Of a DNA stretch of 40,239 nucleotides, positions 7,346-16,384 are shown in pieces. The stretch is from Palleronia pontilimi (GTDB taxonomy: Bacteria > Pseudomonadota > Alphaproteobacteria > Rhodobacterales > Rhodobacteraceae). Numbering within the stretch: position 1 is the stretch's first letter; every line of letters starts with the position of its first letter. Under the pieces are notes generated by a model. It had not been told where the DNA came from, ran no database searches, and saw only the letters and a list, made by a program, of their open reading frames with translations. The position numbers and the translations under genes are program-made. The DNA is taken from the NCBI RefSeq assembly GCF_016412875.1, contig NZ_JAEKPD010000004.1, positions 1-40,239 on the forward strand, in the 5' to 3' direction.

Positions 7346-10300
7346 CGCTTCCCGACCTGTGCATCCGCCGTCCCGTCCTGGCGACGGTCATGTCGATCCT
7401 GATCGTGATCCTCGGGATCGCGGGGCTGACGCGCATGCCCGTGCGCGAGCTGCCGGACATCTCCACCGCGCAGGTGACCGTCAGCGTCGGATATACCGGC
7501 GCGGGTCCCGGCGTGGTCGACAGCGAACTGGCCACCGTGATCGAGGGCGCGATTTCCACCGTCGCCGGGATCGACAGCATCTCGACCGAGTCCGAGCTGG
7601 GCGGTCTGCGCACCGTCATCACCTTCCGCCAGGGACGCGATGTGGATCAGGCCGCGTCGGATGTCCGTGCCGCCGTGCAGGCGGTGACAGGCGACCTGCC
7701 GGAAGAGGCGGACGAGCCCCAGGTGGAAAAGAACGACAGCCAGGGCGATCCGATCGTCTGGATGACCATGACGTCGGACACGCTGTCGGCCCCGGAACTG
7801 ACCGATTACGCCGACCGCTTCGTCACCGACAGGCTGGAAACGCTGGCCGGTGTGGCCGCCGTCCAGGTCTATGGCGACCGACCCTACGCAATGCGGGTGT
7901 GGCTCGATCCCGAAGCGATGGCCGCCCGCGGCGTCACCGCGACCGAGATCGCCGATGCCCTGCGCGCCAACAACCTGGAATTACCCGCGGGCCAGATCGA
8001 AAGCAGCTCGCGCACCTATTTGCTCAGGACCGAAACGCGGCTGTCCAGCGTCGAGGCGTTCCGCGACCTGATCGTCACCACCAGCGATGCGGGGCGCATC
8101 ACCCTGGGCGACGTGGCGCGGGTCGAGATCGGCACCGAAAGCGACGACAGCGAATTCCGCTCGAACGGGGAAACTGCCATCGGGCTCGGCGTCCTGCGTC
8201 AGTCGTCGGCCAACACGCTGTCCATATCCGCGGCCGTGCAGGACGAAGTCGCGGCAATCCAGTCGGAGCTGCCGGGCGGCACCAGCCTGCAGATCACGTC
8301 GGACGACGCCAACTTCATCCGCAACTCGATCCGGCAGGTGCTGACGACCCTTGGCATATCGGTCGCCATCGTCGTGGCCGTGATCTTCGTGTTCCTGACC
8401 TCGATCCGCGCGACCATCGTGCCCGCGATCACCATCCCCATCGCCCTGCTGGGGGCCTGCGCCGGGATCGCGGTCGCCGGGTTCTCGATCAATATCCTGA
8501 CCCTGTTCGCCCTGATCCTGGCCATCGGGCTGGTCGTCGACGATGCCATCGTCGTTCTGGAAAACATCGAACGCCGGGTCGAAAACGGGGACGACCCGAA
8601 AGAGGCGGCGCGCAAGGGCGCGAACCAGGTGTTCTTCGCGGTGGTGTCGACCTCGGCGGTGCTGATCTCGGTCTTCGTGCCGCTGTCCTTCCTGGAGGGC
8701 GAGATCGGCAAGCTGTTCCAGGAATTCGGCATCACATTGGCCATCGCCGTGGCCCTGTCGACCTTCGTGGCGCTGTCGCTCTGCCCCGTGATCGCCAGCC
8801 TGGTGCTGAAGAAGGGCATGAACGACGGCCGCTTCTCGCGCATGGTCAAGGGCGCCACCGACCGCCTGTCCAGCGGCTTTCGCAGCCTGCTGACCCGCGC
8901 GATCAAGACACCCGTCATCATCCTGGGCATCGCGGCGGCGCTCACGGGGATGTCGTGGACGCTCTACCAGCAATTGCCGTCGCAGCTGACCCCGAACGAG
9001 GATCGCGGCATCTTCTTCGTGTCGGTCAGCGCCCCGGCAGGCTCGGCGCTGGGGCTGACCGATGCGGCCGTCCGACAGGTCGAGGACCTGATCGCGCCCT
9101 ATCGCGAGGATGGCGTGGTCGACGACGTGATCTCGATCGTCGGCCAATACGGAGAGACGGGGCGCGCTTTCGTGGTCGCGGTCATGTCGCCCTGGGGCGC
9201 GCGTGACATGGGCCCGCGTGACGTGCTGGCCGAACTGCGCCCGGAATTCGGCAAGATCACCGTGGCCAGCGTCCGCAGTTTCGCGCCCTCGGGGCTGGAT
9301 GCGGGCGGCGGCTCGGGGCTCGAGGTCATCGTCACCGCGCCCAGCTTCGAAGATGCCGCCGAGTATTCGGACCAGATGGCCCAGCGCCTGCGCGAGGATC
9401 CCGATATCGTCGGCGTGCGCCGCGCCTACGAGGTGAACACGCCCGGCTACGATATCGGCGTGAACCGCGCCATGGCGCGCGAAATCGGGGTGGACGTGCG
9501 CGCGATCTCGGACGCGGTGCGCACCTTCTTCGCGTCGGCCGAAGTGACCGAGTTCATTTCGCGCGACCGCCAATACCCGGTGATCCTTCAGGCGCCCGAC
9601 GACCGGCGCGCCGCCGTCACCGATCTGCGTGGCATCAACGTCCGCGCCGGCAACGGCGAACTCGTCCCGCTGGACGGCCTTGTGACGCTCGAGCGTCGCG
9701 CGTCCGTCCGCGCTTTCAACCGGTATAACCGGCAACCGTCGGTCGAGATCTCTGCGTCCCTGGCCGAAGGTGTCGATCTGGGCACGGCCATCGCCACGGT
9801 CGAACGGATCGCCGAAGACCTGCCGCCGCAGATGCAGATCTCGTATTCCGGGCAGGCGGAAAGCTTCCAGGAAACGTCCGGCGGGCTCGCGGTCACGTTC
9901 GGGCTGGCGCTGCTCATCGTCTTCCTCGTCCTGGCCGCGCAGTTCGAGAGCTTCATACAGCCGGTGATCATCCTGCTGTCGGTGCCGCTGGCCGTCGCGG
10001 GGGCCTTGCTGACGCTCTTTTTGGTGGGCGAGGCGGTGAACATCTACACCCAGGTCGGAATGGTGATGTTGATCGGCCTGATGGCCAAGAACGGCATCCT
10101 GATCGTCGAATTCGCCAACCAGCTGCGCGACGAGGGCTACGCCATCCGCGAAGCCGTGATCGAGGCCGCGACCGTGCGCCTGCGACCCATCCTGATGACG
10201 GTCCTCTCGACGGTGCTTGGCGCCGTGCCCCTGGTCCTGTCCAGCGGGGCGGGCGCGGCCAGCCGCATTTCGATCGGCCTGGTCATCATCGGCGGCTTCA

Positions 10301-10401
10301 TGGCGGCGTCGCTGCTGACCCTGTTCCTGACCCCGGTGCTCTACGACCTGCTGCAATGGGAGCGTACGCCGGAAGAAGAAGAGGCGACCGAACCGGCCTG
10401 A
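7342..10401 (+). CDS. RND-family multidrug efflux pump (inner-membrane permease)
   Basis: A 1019-residue proton-driven transporter of the HAE1/AcrB-like family, full length for the family. The first membrane helix ('ATVMSILIVILGIAGLTRMPVRELPDIS') is followed by a large periplasmic domain, a cluster of membrane helices around 330-540, a second periplasmic domain and the C-terminal helix bundle. The proton-relay aspartates Asp400 and Asp401 lie in 'GLVVDDAIVVLENIERR' of helix 4, and 'MLIGLMAKNGILIVEF' carries the matching Lys region of helix 10. Overlap with the adaptor gene shows an operon. No outer-membrane factor gene is present nearby, so a shared TolC-like protein encoded elsewhere is expected. 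Likely exports hydrophobic or cationic compounds; the range is unknown. Confidence 0.95.
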   Translation: MTLPDLCIRRPVLATVMSILIVILGIAGLTRMPVRELPDISTAQVTVSVGYTGAGPGVVDSELATVIEGAISTVAGIDSISTESELGGLRTVITFRQGRDVDQAASDVRAAVQAVTGDLPEEADEPQVEKNDSQGDPIVWMTMTSDTLSAPELTDYADRFVTDRLETLAGVAAVQVYGDRPYAMRVWLDPEAMAARGVTATEIADALRANNLELPAGQIESSSRTYLLRTETRLSSVEAFRDLIVTTSDAGRITLGDVARVEIGTESDDSEFRSNGETAIGLGVLRQSSANTLSISAAVQDEVAAIQSELPGGTSLQITSDDANFIRNSIRQVLTTLGISVAIVVAVIFVFLTSIRATIVPAITIPIALLGACAGIAVAGFSINILTLFALILAIGLVVDDAIVVLENIERRVENGDDPKEAARKGANQVFFAVVSTSAVLISVFVPLSFLEGEIGKLFQEFGITLAIAVALSTFVALSLCPVIASLVLKKGMNDGRFSRMVKGATDRLSSGFRSLLTRAIKTPVIILGIAAALTGMSWTLYQQLPSQLTPNEDRGIFFVSVSAPAGSALGLTDAAVRQVEDLIAPYREDGVVDDVISIVGQYGETGRAFVVAVMSPWGARDMGPRDVLAELRPEFGKITVASVRSFAPSGLDAGGGSGLEVIVTAPSFEDAAEYSDQMAQRLREDPDIVGVRRAYEVNTPGYDIGVNRAMAREIGVDVRAISDAVRTFFASAEVTEFISRDRQYPVILQAPDDRRAAVTDLRGINVRAGNGELVPLDGLVTLERRASVRAFNRYNRQPSVEISASLAEGVDLGTAIATVERIAEDLPPQMQISYSGQAESFQETSGGLAVTFGLALLIVFLVLAAQFESFIQPVIILLSVPLAVAGALLTLFLVGEAVNIYTQVGMVMLIGLMAKNGILIVEFANQLRDEGYAIREAVIEAATVRLRPILMTVLSTVLGAVPLVLSSGAGAASRISIGLVIIGGFMAASLLTLFLTPVLYDLLQWERTPEEEEATEPA

Positions 10402-10437
10402 CGCCAGGGTGGTCTGTGGGTGCAGGGTCCATCCGCG

Positions 10438-10463
10438 TGAGGCGCGGCATCTTGAGGCGCGGC
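10438..10463 (+). repeat. short direct repeat in a convergent gap
   Basis: TGAGGCGCGGC occurs at 10438-10448 and again at 10453-10463, in the 85-base gap between the convergent ends of the efflux pump and the amine oxidase genes. No T-tract terminator is seen. Probably a minor local duplication. Confidence 0.5.
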
Positions 10464-10486
10464 TCAGTGCCCACGTCGGCGATGTC

Positions 10487-11581
10487 TCACCCCAGGCCAA
10501 GAGGCTCGGCCGGTCGCCCAAGGATCTGCGCCGCCACCCGCTCGGCCGAGTCCAGCGCGCCCTCCATCAGCCCGCCCATGTCCCGGGCCGTCTCGGTCTG
10601 GGCGAAATGCAGGCGACCGTCCCAAAGGCCGGTCAGGGCCGTCGGCAAGTGATAGGCCGGGTGCCCGGCGGTCGGCAGCTGGTCGAGATCCGTCGCGGTT
10701 TCGGGATCCCGCGACCAGTCCTTCAGGCTGCATGTGCCGGGATGCAGGGCCTCTGGTCCGAAGATCCGGCCCAGCTGCCGCAGGGCTTCCGCCGTGATGT
10801 CGTCCGCCCGACCGGCCCGCTGTGCCGCGGGGATGCCGAGGAAGCCGAACAGCGCCGCGGGCGTGCCCTCCGGCCCGGACGCGTCGTGCATTTCCATCAA
10901 GGGACCGCGCCGACTGCTGGCGTCGCCCGACAGGCCCGCATCGCGCCAGAAGGGGCGGTCGTAGACGGCGACGAACTTGGCGTGTCCCGCCATCCAGGTC
11001 GGAATGGCGCTGAGGGCGCGCATGGTCTCGGGTGCAAGCGCAGGATCGAAACCCAGGTTCGCGGCAACCCGCGGCGGGGCGGTCACGACCATCTGCCGGG
11101 CGCGGCAGATGTCACCGTTCGCCAGGTTGACGGTCCCGTCCCGCCCAAGGCCGACGACGGGGCATCCCAGGTGCAACCGGTCCTGTGGCAAGCGCACGGC
11201 CAGCCCTTCGATCAGCCCGGTCAGCCCTCCCGCCAGGCGAAAGGCGCCTTCCATCGACGCAAAGCCCCGACCGCGCTGCACGCGGCCCAGCTCGTCCTCG
11301 ACACACACGTCTCCCAACGCAAACTGAGGGAACGCGCGCAATCCCAGGGCCGCGGTCAGCTCGGCGATCCGGTGCTGGCCCGGCCAGAACCACGATGGGC
11401 CCAGATCCACGGCCCCGTCCGGGGCGCGCAAACTGTCGATGCGCCCACCCAGCCGGGTCCGCGCCTCGAACAGCTGCACATCCACGCCGTGCCGATGAAG
11501 CATTTCGGCCAGCGCCAGTCCCGACAGACCGCCGCCGACGATGGCCACGTCCGTCTTCGGGGGCGTCCGGGTCTTGCTCAT
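10487..11581 (-). CDS. FAD-dependent amine oxidase family protein
   Basis: A flavin monoamine-oxidase-type protein of 364 residues. The N-terminal Rossmann motif runs 'VAIVGGGLSGLALAEMLHRHGVDVQLFEA' (GGGLSG at 16-21, ribose-binding Glu39), followed by LGGR (44-47). The C-terminal FAD motif contains 'LHFAQTETARDMGGLMEGALDSAERVA', where many relatives have 'G-E'. It should oxidise an amine, amino acid or polyamine in the cytoplasm, giving an imine and peroxide; the substrate is not predictable. The start at 11581 (MSKTR) places the FAD motif at the usual distance. The frame stays open to 11647, so a longer N-terminus is possible. It is shorter than many amine oxidases, which run to 430-500 residues. 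It is transcribed divergently from the amidase gene. Confidence 0.85.
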   Translation of the reverse strand: MSKTRTPPKTDVAIVGGGLSGLALAEMLHRHGVDVQLFEARTRLGGRIDSLRAPDGAVDLGPSWFWPGQHRIAELTAALGLRAFPQFALGDVCVEDELGRVQRGRGFASMEGAFRLAGGLTGLIEGLAVRLPQDRLHLGCPVVGLGRDGTVNLANGDICRARQMVVTAPPRVAANLGFDPALAPETMRALSAIPTWMAGHAKFVAVYDRPFWRDAGLSGDASSRRGPLMEMHDASGPEGTPAALFGFLGIPAAQRAGRADDITAEALRQLGRIFGPEALHPGTCSLKDWSRDPETATDLDQLPTAGHPAYHLPTALTGLWDGRLHFAQTETARDMGGLMEGALDSAERVAAQILGRPAEPLGLG

Positions 11582-11834
11582 GGCCTCAGCCCACCGGAGC
11601 GTGCGCAAACCGTGCGGTCCAGTCCTCGACGGCCGCTCTCCCTGCACAACGCAAGTGCCGCCAAATCAGCGCCGTGATCCGCATCCGATGCCAGTCCCGT
11701 CTTCCATGCCCGTCCCCCCGGCCGAAACCCGCTTCTCGCCCAGCCCGCGCGGAGGCCGCGCAGCGCGCCGCTTGAACACCCGAGGGGATCCAGTAACGTT
11801 CATGTCGGATCAACCCCAGCCGAGGAAGAGCATT

Positions 11835-13157
11835 ATGCCCGATGGAAGCAAATCGACCGCGGCGCCGCGTCGCAGCATCGTCATCCAGGACTTCACCAAC
11901 AGCGTGCTCGATCCCGCCGAGCCGATGCTCGGCCCCATCGAGGACGGCGGCACGATCATCGCCAATACCGCGCCGGGCTGCTGGGGGCCGATGATCACGC
12001 CCAGCCTGCGCGGCGGGCACGAGGTCACGAAACCCGTCTTCGTCGAAGGGGCCGAAGTGGGCGACGGGGTCGCGATCCGCATCCGCGAGATCACCGTAAC
12101 CTCGACCGCGACCGCGTCCGGGCACGACAGCTCGCCTGAAGGCTTTTGCCTGGGCGATCCCTACGTCGCCGCGCGCTGCCCGGTCTGCGACACCGTCTGG
12201 CCCGAGACTCACATCGAAGGGGTGGGGCAGGCGTCCGTCAAATGCGACAGCTGCGGCAACGCCGTCACGCCCTTCGAGATCGTGCACGGGTACACCGTGA
12301 CCTTCGACGACACCCGCAGCGTGGGACTGACCCTGCCCCGGAAGGCTGCCGAAGATATCGCCCGGCGGGCGGATCACTACGCCGCCCTTCCCGACGGCAG
12401 TCACCAGCATTCCATCCTGAACTACGCGCCCCACGACATGCCGGGCACCCTGGTCCGGCTGCGCCCCTTCATGGGCCAGCTGGGCACCTGTCCGTCGATG
12501 CCCATGCCCGACAGCCACAATGCGGGCGATTTCGGCGCGTTCCTCGTGGGGGCGCCGCATGATTACGCCATCACGCTGGAGCAGTTGAACGAGCACAAGA
12601 CGGACGGCCACATGGATATCGACGCGGTCCGAGCGGGCGCGATCCTTGTCGCGCCCGTGAAGGTGCCGGGGGCCGGCGTCTACATGGGCGACATGCATGC
12701 GGGGCAGGGCGATGGCGAGATCGCGGGCCATACCATGGACGTGTCGGGCAGCGTGACCCTGCAGGTCGAGGTCGTGAAGAACTACCCGCTGGACGGCCCG
12801 GTGCTGTTCCCGCTGGAAGAGGATCTGCCACCCCTTGCCAAGCCCTTCACCGACATTGAGCGCGCCAAGGGCCAGCGCCTTGCCGCGAAATGGGGCGTGT
12901 CCGACATCGAGGCACTGGCCCCGATCTCGGTCATCGGGACCGCTGCCAACCTGAACGATGCGATCGAAAACGGACTGGCACGGGCGGCCAAGCTGCTCGA
13001 TGTCACCGTGGCCGAGATCCGCAACCGCGCGACGGTGAACGGCGCGATCGAGATCGGCCGCGCCCCCGGCGTCATCCAGGTGACATTCCTGGCGCCGCTG
13101 GCCAAGCTCGACGCCGTCGGTCTGGGCGATTTCGCGCGCGAGCAATACGGGCTTTGA
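11835..13157 (+). CDS. acetamidase/formamidase family protein with CxxC pair
   Basis: A 440-residue FmdA-type amidase. Enzymes of this family hydrolyse formamide, acetamide or related short amides to the acid and ammonia in the cytoplasm. Family features include 'PGCWGPMITPSLRGG' near the N-terminus, 'VPGAGVYMGDMHAGQGDGEIAGHTMDVSG' (metal and active-site region) and the C-terminal 'EIRNRATVNGAIEIGRAPGVIQVTF'. A segment at about 115-140 carries Cys115-x-x-Cys118 and Cys137-x-x-Cys140, a likely zinc knuckle. The start at 11835 is chosen because GAGGAAGAG lies at 11822-11830 at good spacing; an ATG at 11802 is in frame but lacks this. It is divergent from the amine oxidase, and the two may be a small nitrogen-scavenging pair, though no shared regulator is visible. 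Confidence 0.88.
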   Translation: MPDGSKSTAAPRRSIVIQDFTNSVLDPAEPMLGPIEDGGTIIANTAPGCWGPMITPSLRGGHEVTKPVFVEGAEVGDGVAIRIREITVTSTATASGHDSSPEGFCLGDPYVAARCPVCDTVWPETHIEGVGQASVKCDSCGNAVTPFEIVHGYTVTFDDTRSVGLTLPRKAAEDIARRADHYAALPDGSHQHSILNYAPHDMPGTLVRLRPFMGQLGTCPSMPMPDSHNAGDFGAFLVGAPHDYAITLEQLNEHKTDGHMDIDAVRAGAILVAPVKVPGAGVYMGDMHAGQGDGEIAGHTMDVSGSVTLQVEVVKNYPLDGPVLFPLEEDLPPLAKPFTDIERAKGQRLAAKWGVSDIEALAPISVIGTAANLNDAIENGLARAAKLLDVTVAEIRNRATVNGAIEIGRAPGVIQVTFLAPLAKLDAVGLGDFAREQYGL

Positions 13158-13389
13158 CAGGATCAGCTTCGATGGGGACCGCGCAGGCACCGGCAAGCGC
13201 GGCCCCTTCGGCTGGGACCACGGCTCGAAGACGGGACCGCGCTTATCCAAGAGCGCCCGAGCATAGCGTCGGCCCTGGGCAAGGTAGGGCTGACCGTCGG
13301 GTTCGGTGCCGTTCCCGATCACGCGACGGCTAGCGGTCGTATCGTTTCCGGTCTGCCGTAGGATGGCTCTGGAACTGATGTCTTCGACG

Positions 13390-14943
13390 CTAGGACTTGT
13401 CCTTATCCTCGGATTCGCGCGGCCTGAAGAACGACAGCCCCTGCCGCAGGCCCCGACCGGCCCGTTGCGCTTCGTCAAGGATCCCGGGCTTGCGGGTTTC
13501 CACGCGCAGGCGGTTGCGCTGCGCCATCAGCGCCTCGCCCAGCTGGGCCGAAATCCGGTGGCGCAGGGCGTCCAGGTTCCAACTGGGATCGACCAGCGAC
13601 ACTGGCACCGGGTGCAATCCGCCATCCGCGACCTCGCGCGCGACGGCTTTGACGATTTCGGTCACACGCGCCATGGCGACCTCGTCCAGCAGGTTCTCGG
13701 GGAAGGGCCAGCCCGCGACGATGGCGTCGACGCAGGTGACGACCGGGATCACGGGCGGCATGCGCCGCGCCGGACGCGTTGCGAAATGATCGTAGAACCG
13801 GGCCAGCGTGGCGCGGTCGATCTCGCGCGCGGGGCGGTTCGCCCGGATCGTCCAGAGCACCAGGTCGGCCGCCACCAATTCCTTCAGCACCGCGTCCGTG
13901 ACCCGCTGGGTGCCGTCCAGTCCCGGCAGGTCCAGGAACAGGACCGCCACGCCGTCGATGTCGCCCACATGGGTCCGGGCGTGCTCGGTCGTGGGGGCGG
14001 CGTCGGTTTCGGCGACGTCCGCACCGACCAGCGCGTTGATAAGGCTGGACTTCCCGGCGCTGACCTGTCCCGCCACGGCGATCCGCAGGGGCTTGTCCGG
14101 CGACGCGAGGCGGTCCAGATCCGCCTCGCCCGCGGCGCGGCGCAGGCCCAGAAGCTCGGCGTCCGAGAACCGCAAGCGCCCGGAATAAAGATCGACCGCA
14201 GCGACCGCGACCTCTTCCAGCAGCAGCCCCTGCAGAACCGCCGTGCCCTCTTCGGTCACCAGCGACGCGTGGCCTTCGGCGATCACACCCTCGACCTCGC
14301 GCAGGATCGCGACGGGCAGGGACTTGACCGCGCGATAGACACGCCACGCCGTCCTGCCGTGGACGGCGGCGTGCCGGGCCACGTGGCGATAGTTCCACAG
14401 CCGCACCAGCGTGCCGACCCGAACGCTGTCCACGAAGGGCACGCGGTCGCGCAGATCGGCGCGCAGGCGCACGGCGACCCGGTCCACCAGCAACAGCGCC
14501 TCGGGCACCGAGAAGTCCAGCACCCCCTTGCCCCGGTGCCCCGACGCGTCGGCGACCCGGCGGATGACCTCGAGCGCAACGGGCTGAAGCTGGTCCCAGG
14601 GCAGGGGCTCGGACGTCCGCTCGTCGATGAACAGGCGCGCGGCCTCGAAGGCGCGCCGGTCGCTTGCGGACCAGTCCGGATCGATCCGGGCGCGCAGTTT
14701 CTCGGGCGGGGGCGCGTCGGGCTCGGCGCGGCGACGCTGCCACCACGCCAGGGCCAGCCGCACCAGCCGCAGCGCGCCGCCGAAGCTGATCGACGTCACA
14801 ATGAACAGGATCAGCCAGCCGTGCTCGACCATCCAGGCGAAGCCCGCCACCAGGGCGACCAGGAACGGCAGGGCCAGCGCTGCCAGCGCCAGGACGTTGT
14901 CCAGCCGCAGCAGCCAGGTGCGAAGCCGCTCAATCCGTGTCAT
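13390..14943 (-). CDS. membrane-anchored Era-like/dynamin-like GTPase
   Basis: A 517-residue protein with two N-terminal membrane helices (about 17-38 and 43-66), a long, mainly helical middle and a GTPase domain from about 287. G1 is GQVSAGKS (292-299), G3 is DLPG (338-341, in 'LFLDLPGLDG') and G4 is TCVD (403-406) in place of the usual NKxD. It should sit on the inner membrane with the GTPase in the cytoplasm. It is the second gene of a pair: its start overlaps the end of the upstream GTPase gene by 14 bases, so they are coupled and probably act together. The physiological role is unknown; it is not Era, Der or FeoB. The protein ends in a charged tail, 'RESEDKDKS'. Confidence 0.82.
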   Translation of the reverse strand: MTRIERLRTWLLRLDNVLALAALALPFLVALVAGFAWMVEHGWLILFIVTSISFGGALRLVRLALAWWQRRRAEPDAPPPEKLRARIDPDWSASDRRAFEAARLFIDERTSEPLPWDQLQPVALEVIRRVADASGHRGKGVLDFSVPEALLLVDRVAVRLRADLRDRVPFVDSVRVGTLVRLWNYRHVARHAAVHGRTAWRVYRAVKSLPVAILREVEGVIAEGHASLVTEEGTAVLQGLLLEEVAVAAVDLYSGRLRFSDAELLGLRRAAGEADLDRLASPDKPLRIAVAGQVSAGKSSLINALVGADVAETDAAPTTEHARTHVGDIDGVAVLFLDLPGLDGTQRVTDAVLKELVAADLVLWTIRANRPAREIDRATLARFYDHFATRPARRMPPVIPVVTCVDAIVAGWPFPENLLDEVAMARVTEIVKAVAREVADGGLHPVPVSLVDPSWNLDALRHRISAQLGEALMAQRNRLRVETRKPGILDEAQRAGRGLRQGLSFFRPRESEDKDKS

Positions 14944-16003
14944 GGGACGACCGCTTGAAGGCGTTGGCGTAAATCTTGCGCAGCGCGGCCTCGTCCGGGG
15001 GGGATCCCGCGGCCGCGCCGTGCAGGAAATAGGCGGCCGCGCGCCCCAGCGCGTAGGTCGCGGCGAAACTGATCGACCCCGCGGCCGCCGCGCCGACGGT
15101 CTGGCCCACGACCGGGATCAGCTTGGTCAGCTGCCGGACCCCGTAGCTGAGCGTGAAGCGCGCGCCCGCCCCCAGGCCCAGCGCCGCCAGGAACGCCGCC
15201 GCGGTCTTGCGGTCCCAGGCGACGCCGTAATGCTGGCCCAGCTCGCGCAGCATGGCAAGCTGGGTCGCGGGGACCGACACCGCGCCGATCAGCGGGGCGA
15301 CGTCCGACGATCCGGCGACCCCGGAATAGAACAACACCCGCCTGCGCACTTTCAGAAACGCCGCTTCCTCGGCGGTCGCGGCACTGTCGTGCGCCAGCAG
15401 CAGGCCCGCCGCCGGAAGCGCGTCCAGAAGCAGCGCCCGCAGCCGGTCCAGATCTTCCGCGTCCGGTCCCGTCTCCGGGGCCAGCGACAGCGCGGCCACC
15501 GGCAGGTCGCGCCCCGCCGCCCTGTCGATCGCGGCCTTGATGGACGCCTGCGCCCGGCCGAGCGCCTGGGGGTCGGCGATCAGGTCGGTGCCCGTCAGGA
15601 CCAGGATCGCCGGGGCCTTTCGGTCCTGACGCATGACCTCGTGCAGGGCATCGGCGACCGCGCCCTGCACCGGATCGTCCAGCCGACACACCACCAGCAC
15701 CACGTGGCTGCGCCCGCGACACTCGGCGATATCGGCGGTGGGATCGTATCCCACCTCGCCAAGGCCGCGGGTGTCGAGAAACCGCACCAGCGGCTGGTCG
15801 GGCGGGAAGTCGTAGCTTTGCGACCGGGGCGTGCAGGCGCGGAAGCCGTCGCCGATCTCGACATCGGTCTGGTCGGTCAGCACACGCACCAGCGACGACT
15901 TGCCCGCGCCGGTCTTGCCCAGCAGCCAGACAACGGGAAGGGCTGCGTCCGGGACATGATCGGGCGGCGGGGGCGGGCCACGTCTTTTGAAGATGTTCAG
16001 CAC
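14930..16003 (-). CDS. GTPase with C-terminal DUF697-like membrane region
   Basis: A 357-residue P-loop GTPase. After a proline-rich N-terminus (residues 9-14), G1 is GKTGAGKS (29-36), G3 is DTRG (77-80) and G4 is TGTD (137-140). From about 215 onward a hydrophobic, glycine- and alanine-rich region ('LTKLIPVVGQTVGAAAAGS', then 'SFAATYALGRAAAYFLHG') resembles the DUF697/YcjF-type membrane-associated domain. It is the first gene of a two-gene operon with the other GTPase, with a 14-base overlap. Both use relaxed G4 motifs, suggesting a shared lineage. The pair may remodel or sense the inner membrane, but this is inference from architecture only. No close functional relative is recognised. Confidence 0.8.
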   Translation of the reverse strand: MLNIFKRRGPPPPPDHVPDAALPVVWLLGKTGAGKSSLVRVLTDQTDVEIGDGFRACTPRSQSYDFPPDQPLVRFLDTRGLGEVGYDPTADIAECRGRSHVVLVVCRLDDPVQGAVADALHEVMRQDRKAPAILVLTGTDLIADPQALGRAQASIKAAIDRAAGRDLPVAALSLAPETGPDAEDLDRLRALLLDALPAAGLLLAHDSAATAEEAAFLKVRRRVLFYSGVAGSSDVAPLIGAVSVPATQLAMLRELGQHYGVAWDRKTAAAFLAALGLGAGARFTLSYGVRQLTKLIPVVGQTVGAAAAGSISFAATYALGRAAAYFLHGAAAGSPPDEAALRKIYANAFKRSSHDTD

Positions 16004-16384
16004 TCAATACGGCTCCTGGGTCCCAGGCGATTGGCCTGCCCTACATTCCGCCACCCCACGCCGCAGTTCAATGGCTGACATCATCCGCCCACGGGTCGGC
16101 TGCGCCACGCCGTCCGTGCGTCATGGCGCCTTCCCGGTCCCGGCAGACGCAACGACCGCAAGGGCAATTGCTTTCGATCAAGTCCAAAGGCGCCAAGACA
16201 CGGCCAGACTGCGTTCGGGCATCGCGTCGGGGTTTCGCAGCATGGCACATCTTCTCCAGGGACTCTCTCTCGGCACCTCGGGCGTCGACGCTGATCCGTC
16301 TGCGCATCGCCATGGACCGGACATAGGCCCGCCCCACCGCCCGACCTTCACGCCCTCGCCGGGAAATTCCCGAGGCCGACCGGG
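16004..16384. other. divergent intergenic region, no gene seen
   Basis: These 381 bases lie between the divergent GTPase operon (minus) and hydrolase gene (plus). Both promoters must be here, but I could not pick a convincing -35/-10 pair. Open frames on both strands are short, arginine-rich and have no recognisable content. GC is somewhat lower near 16150-16210. Confidence 0.5.

Noticed and set aside
7293-9206. A 637-codon plus-strand frame within the RND pump gene
   Set aside because: Out-of-phase shadow of the pump with repetitive Arg, Gly and Asp content.
7981-10521. An 846-codon open frame antisense to the RND pump gene
   Set aside because: It is a by-product of GC-rich codon bias: composition is His-, Arg-, Asp- and Gln-rich, no family motif is seen, and the opposite strand has a textbook RND pump.
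11586-13478. A 630-codon minus-strand frame over the amidase gene
   Set aside because: Antisense shadow; the amidase on the plus strand has full family motifs and a good ribosome binding site.
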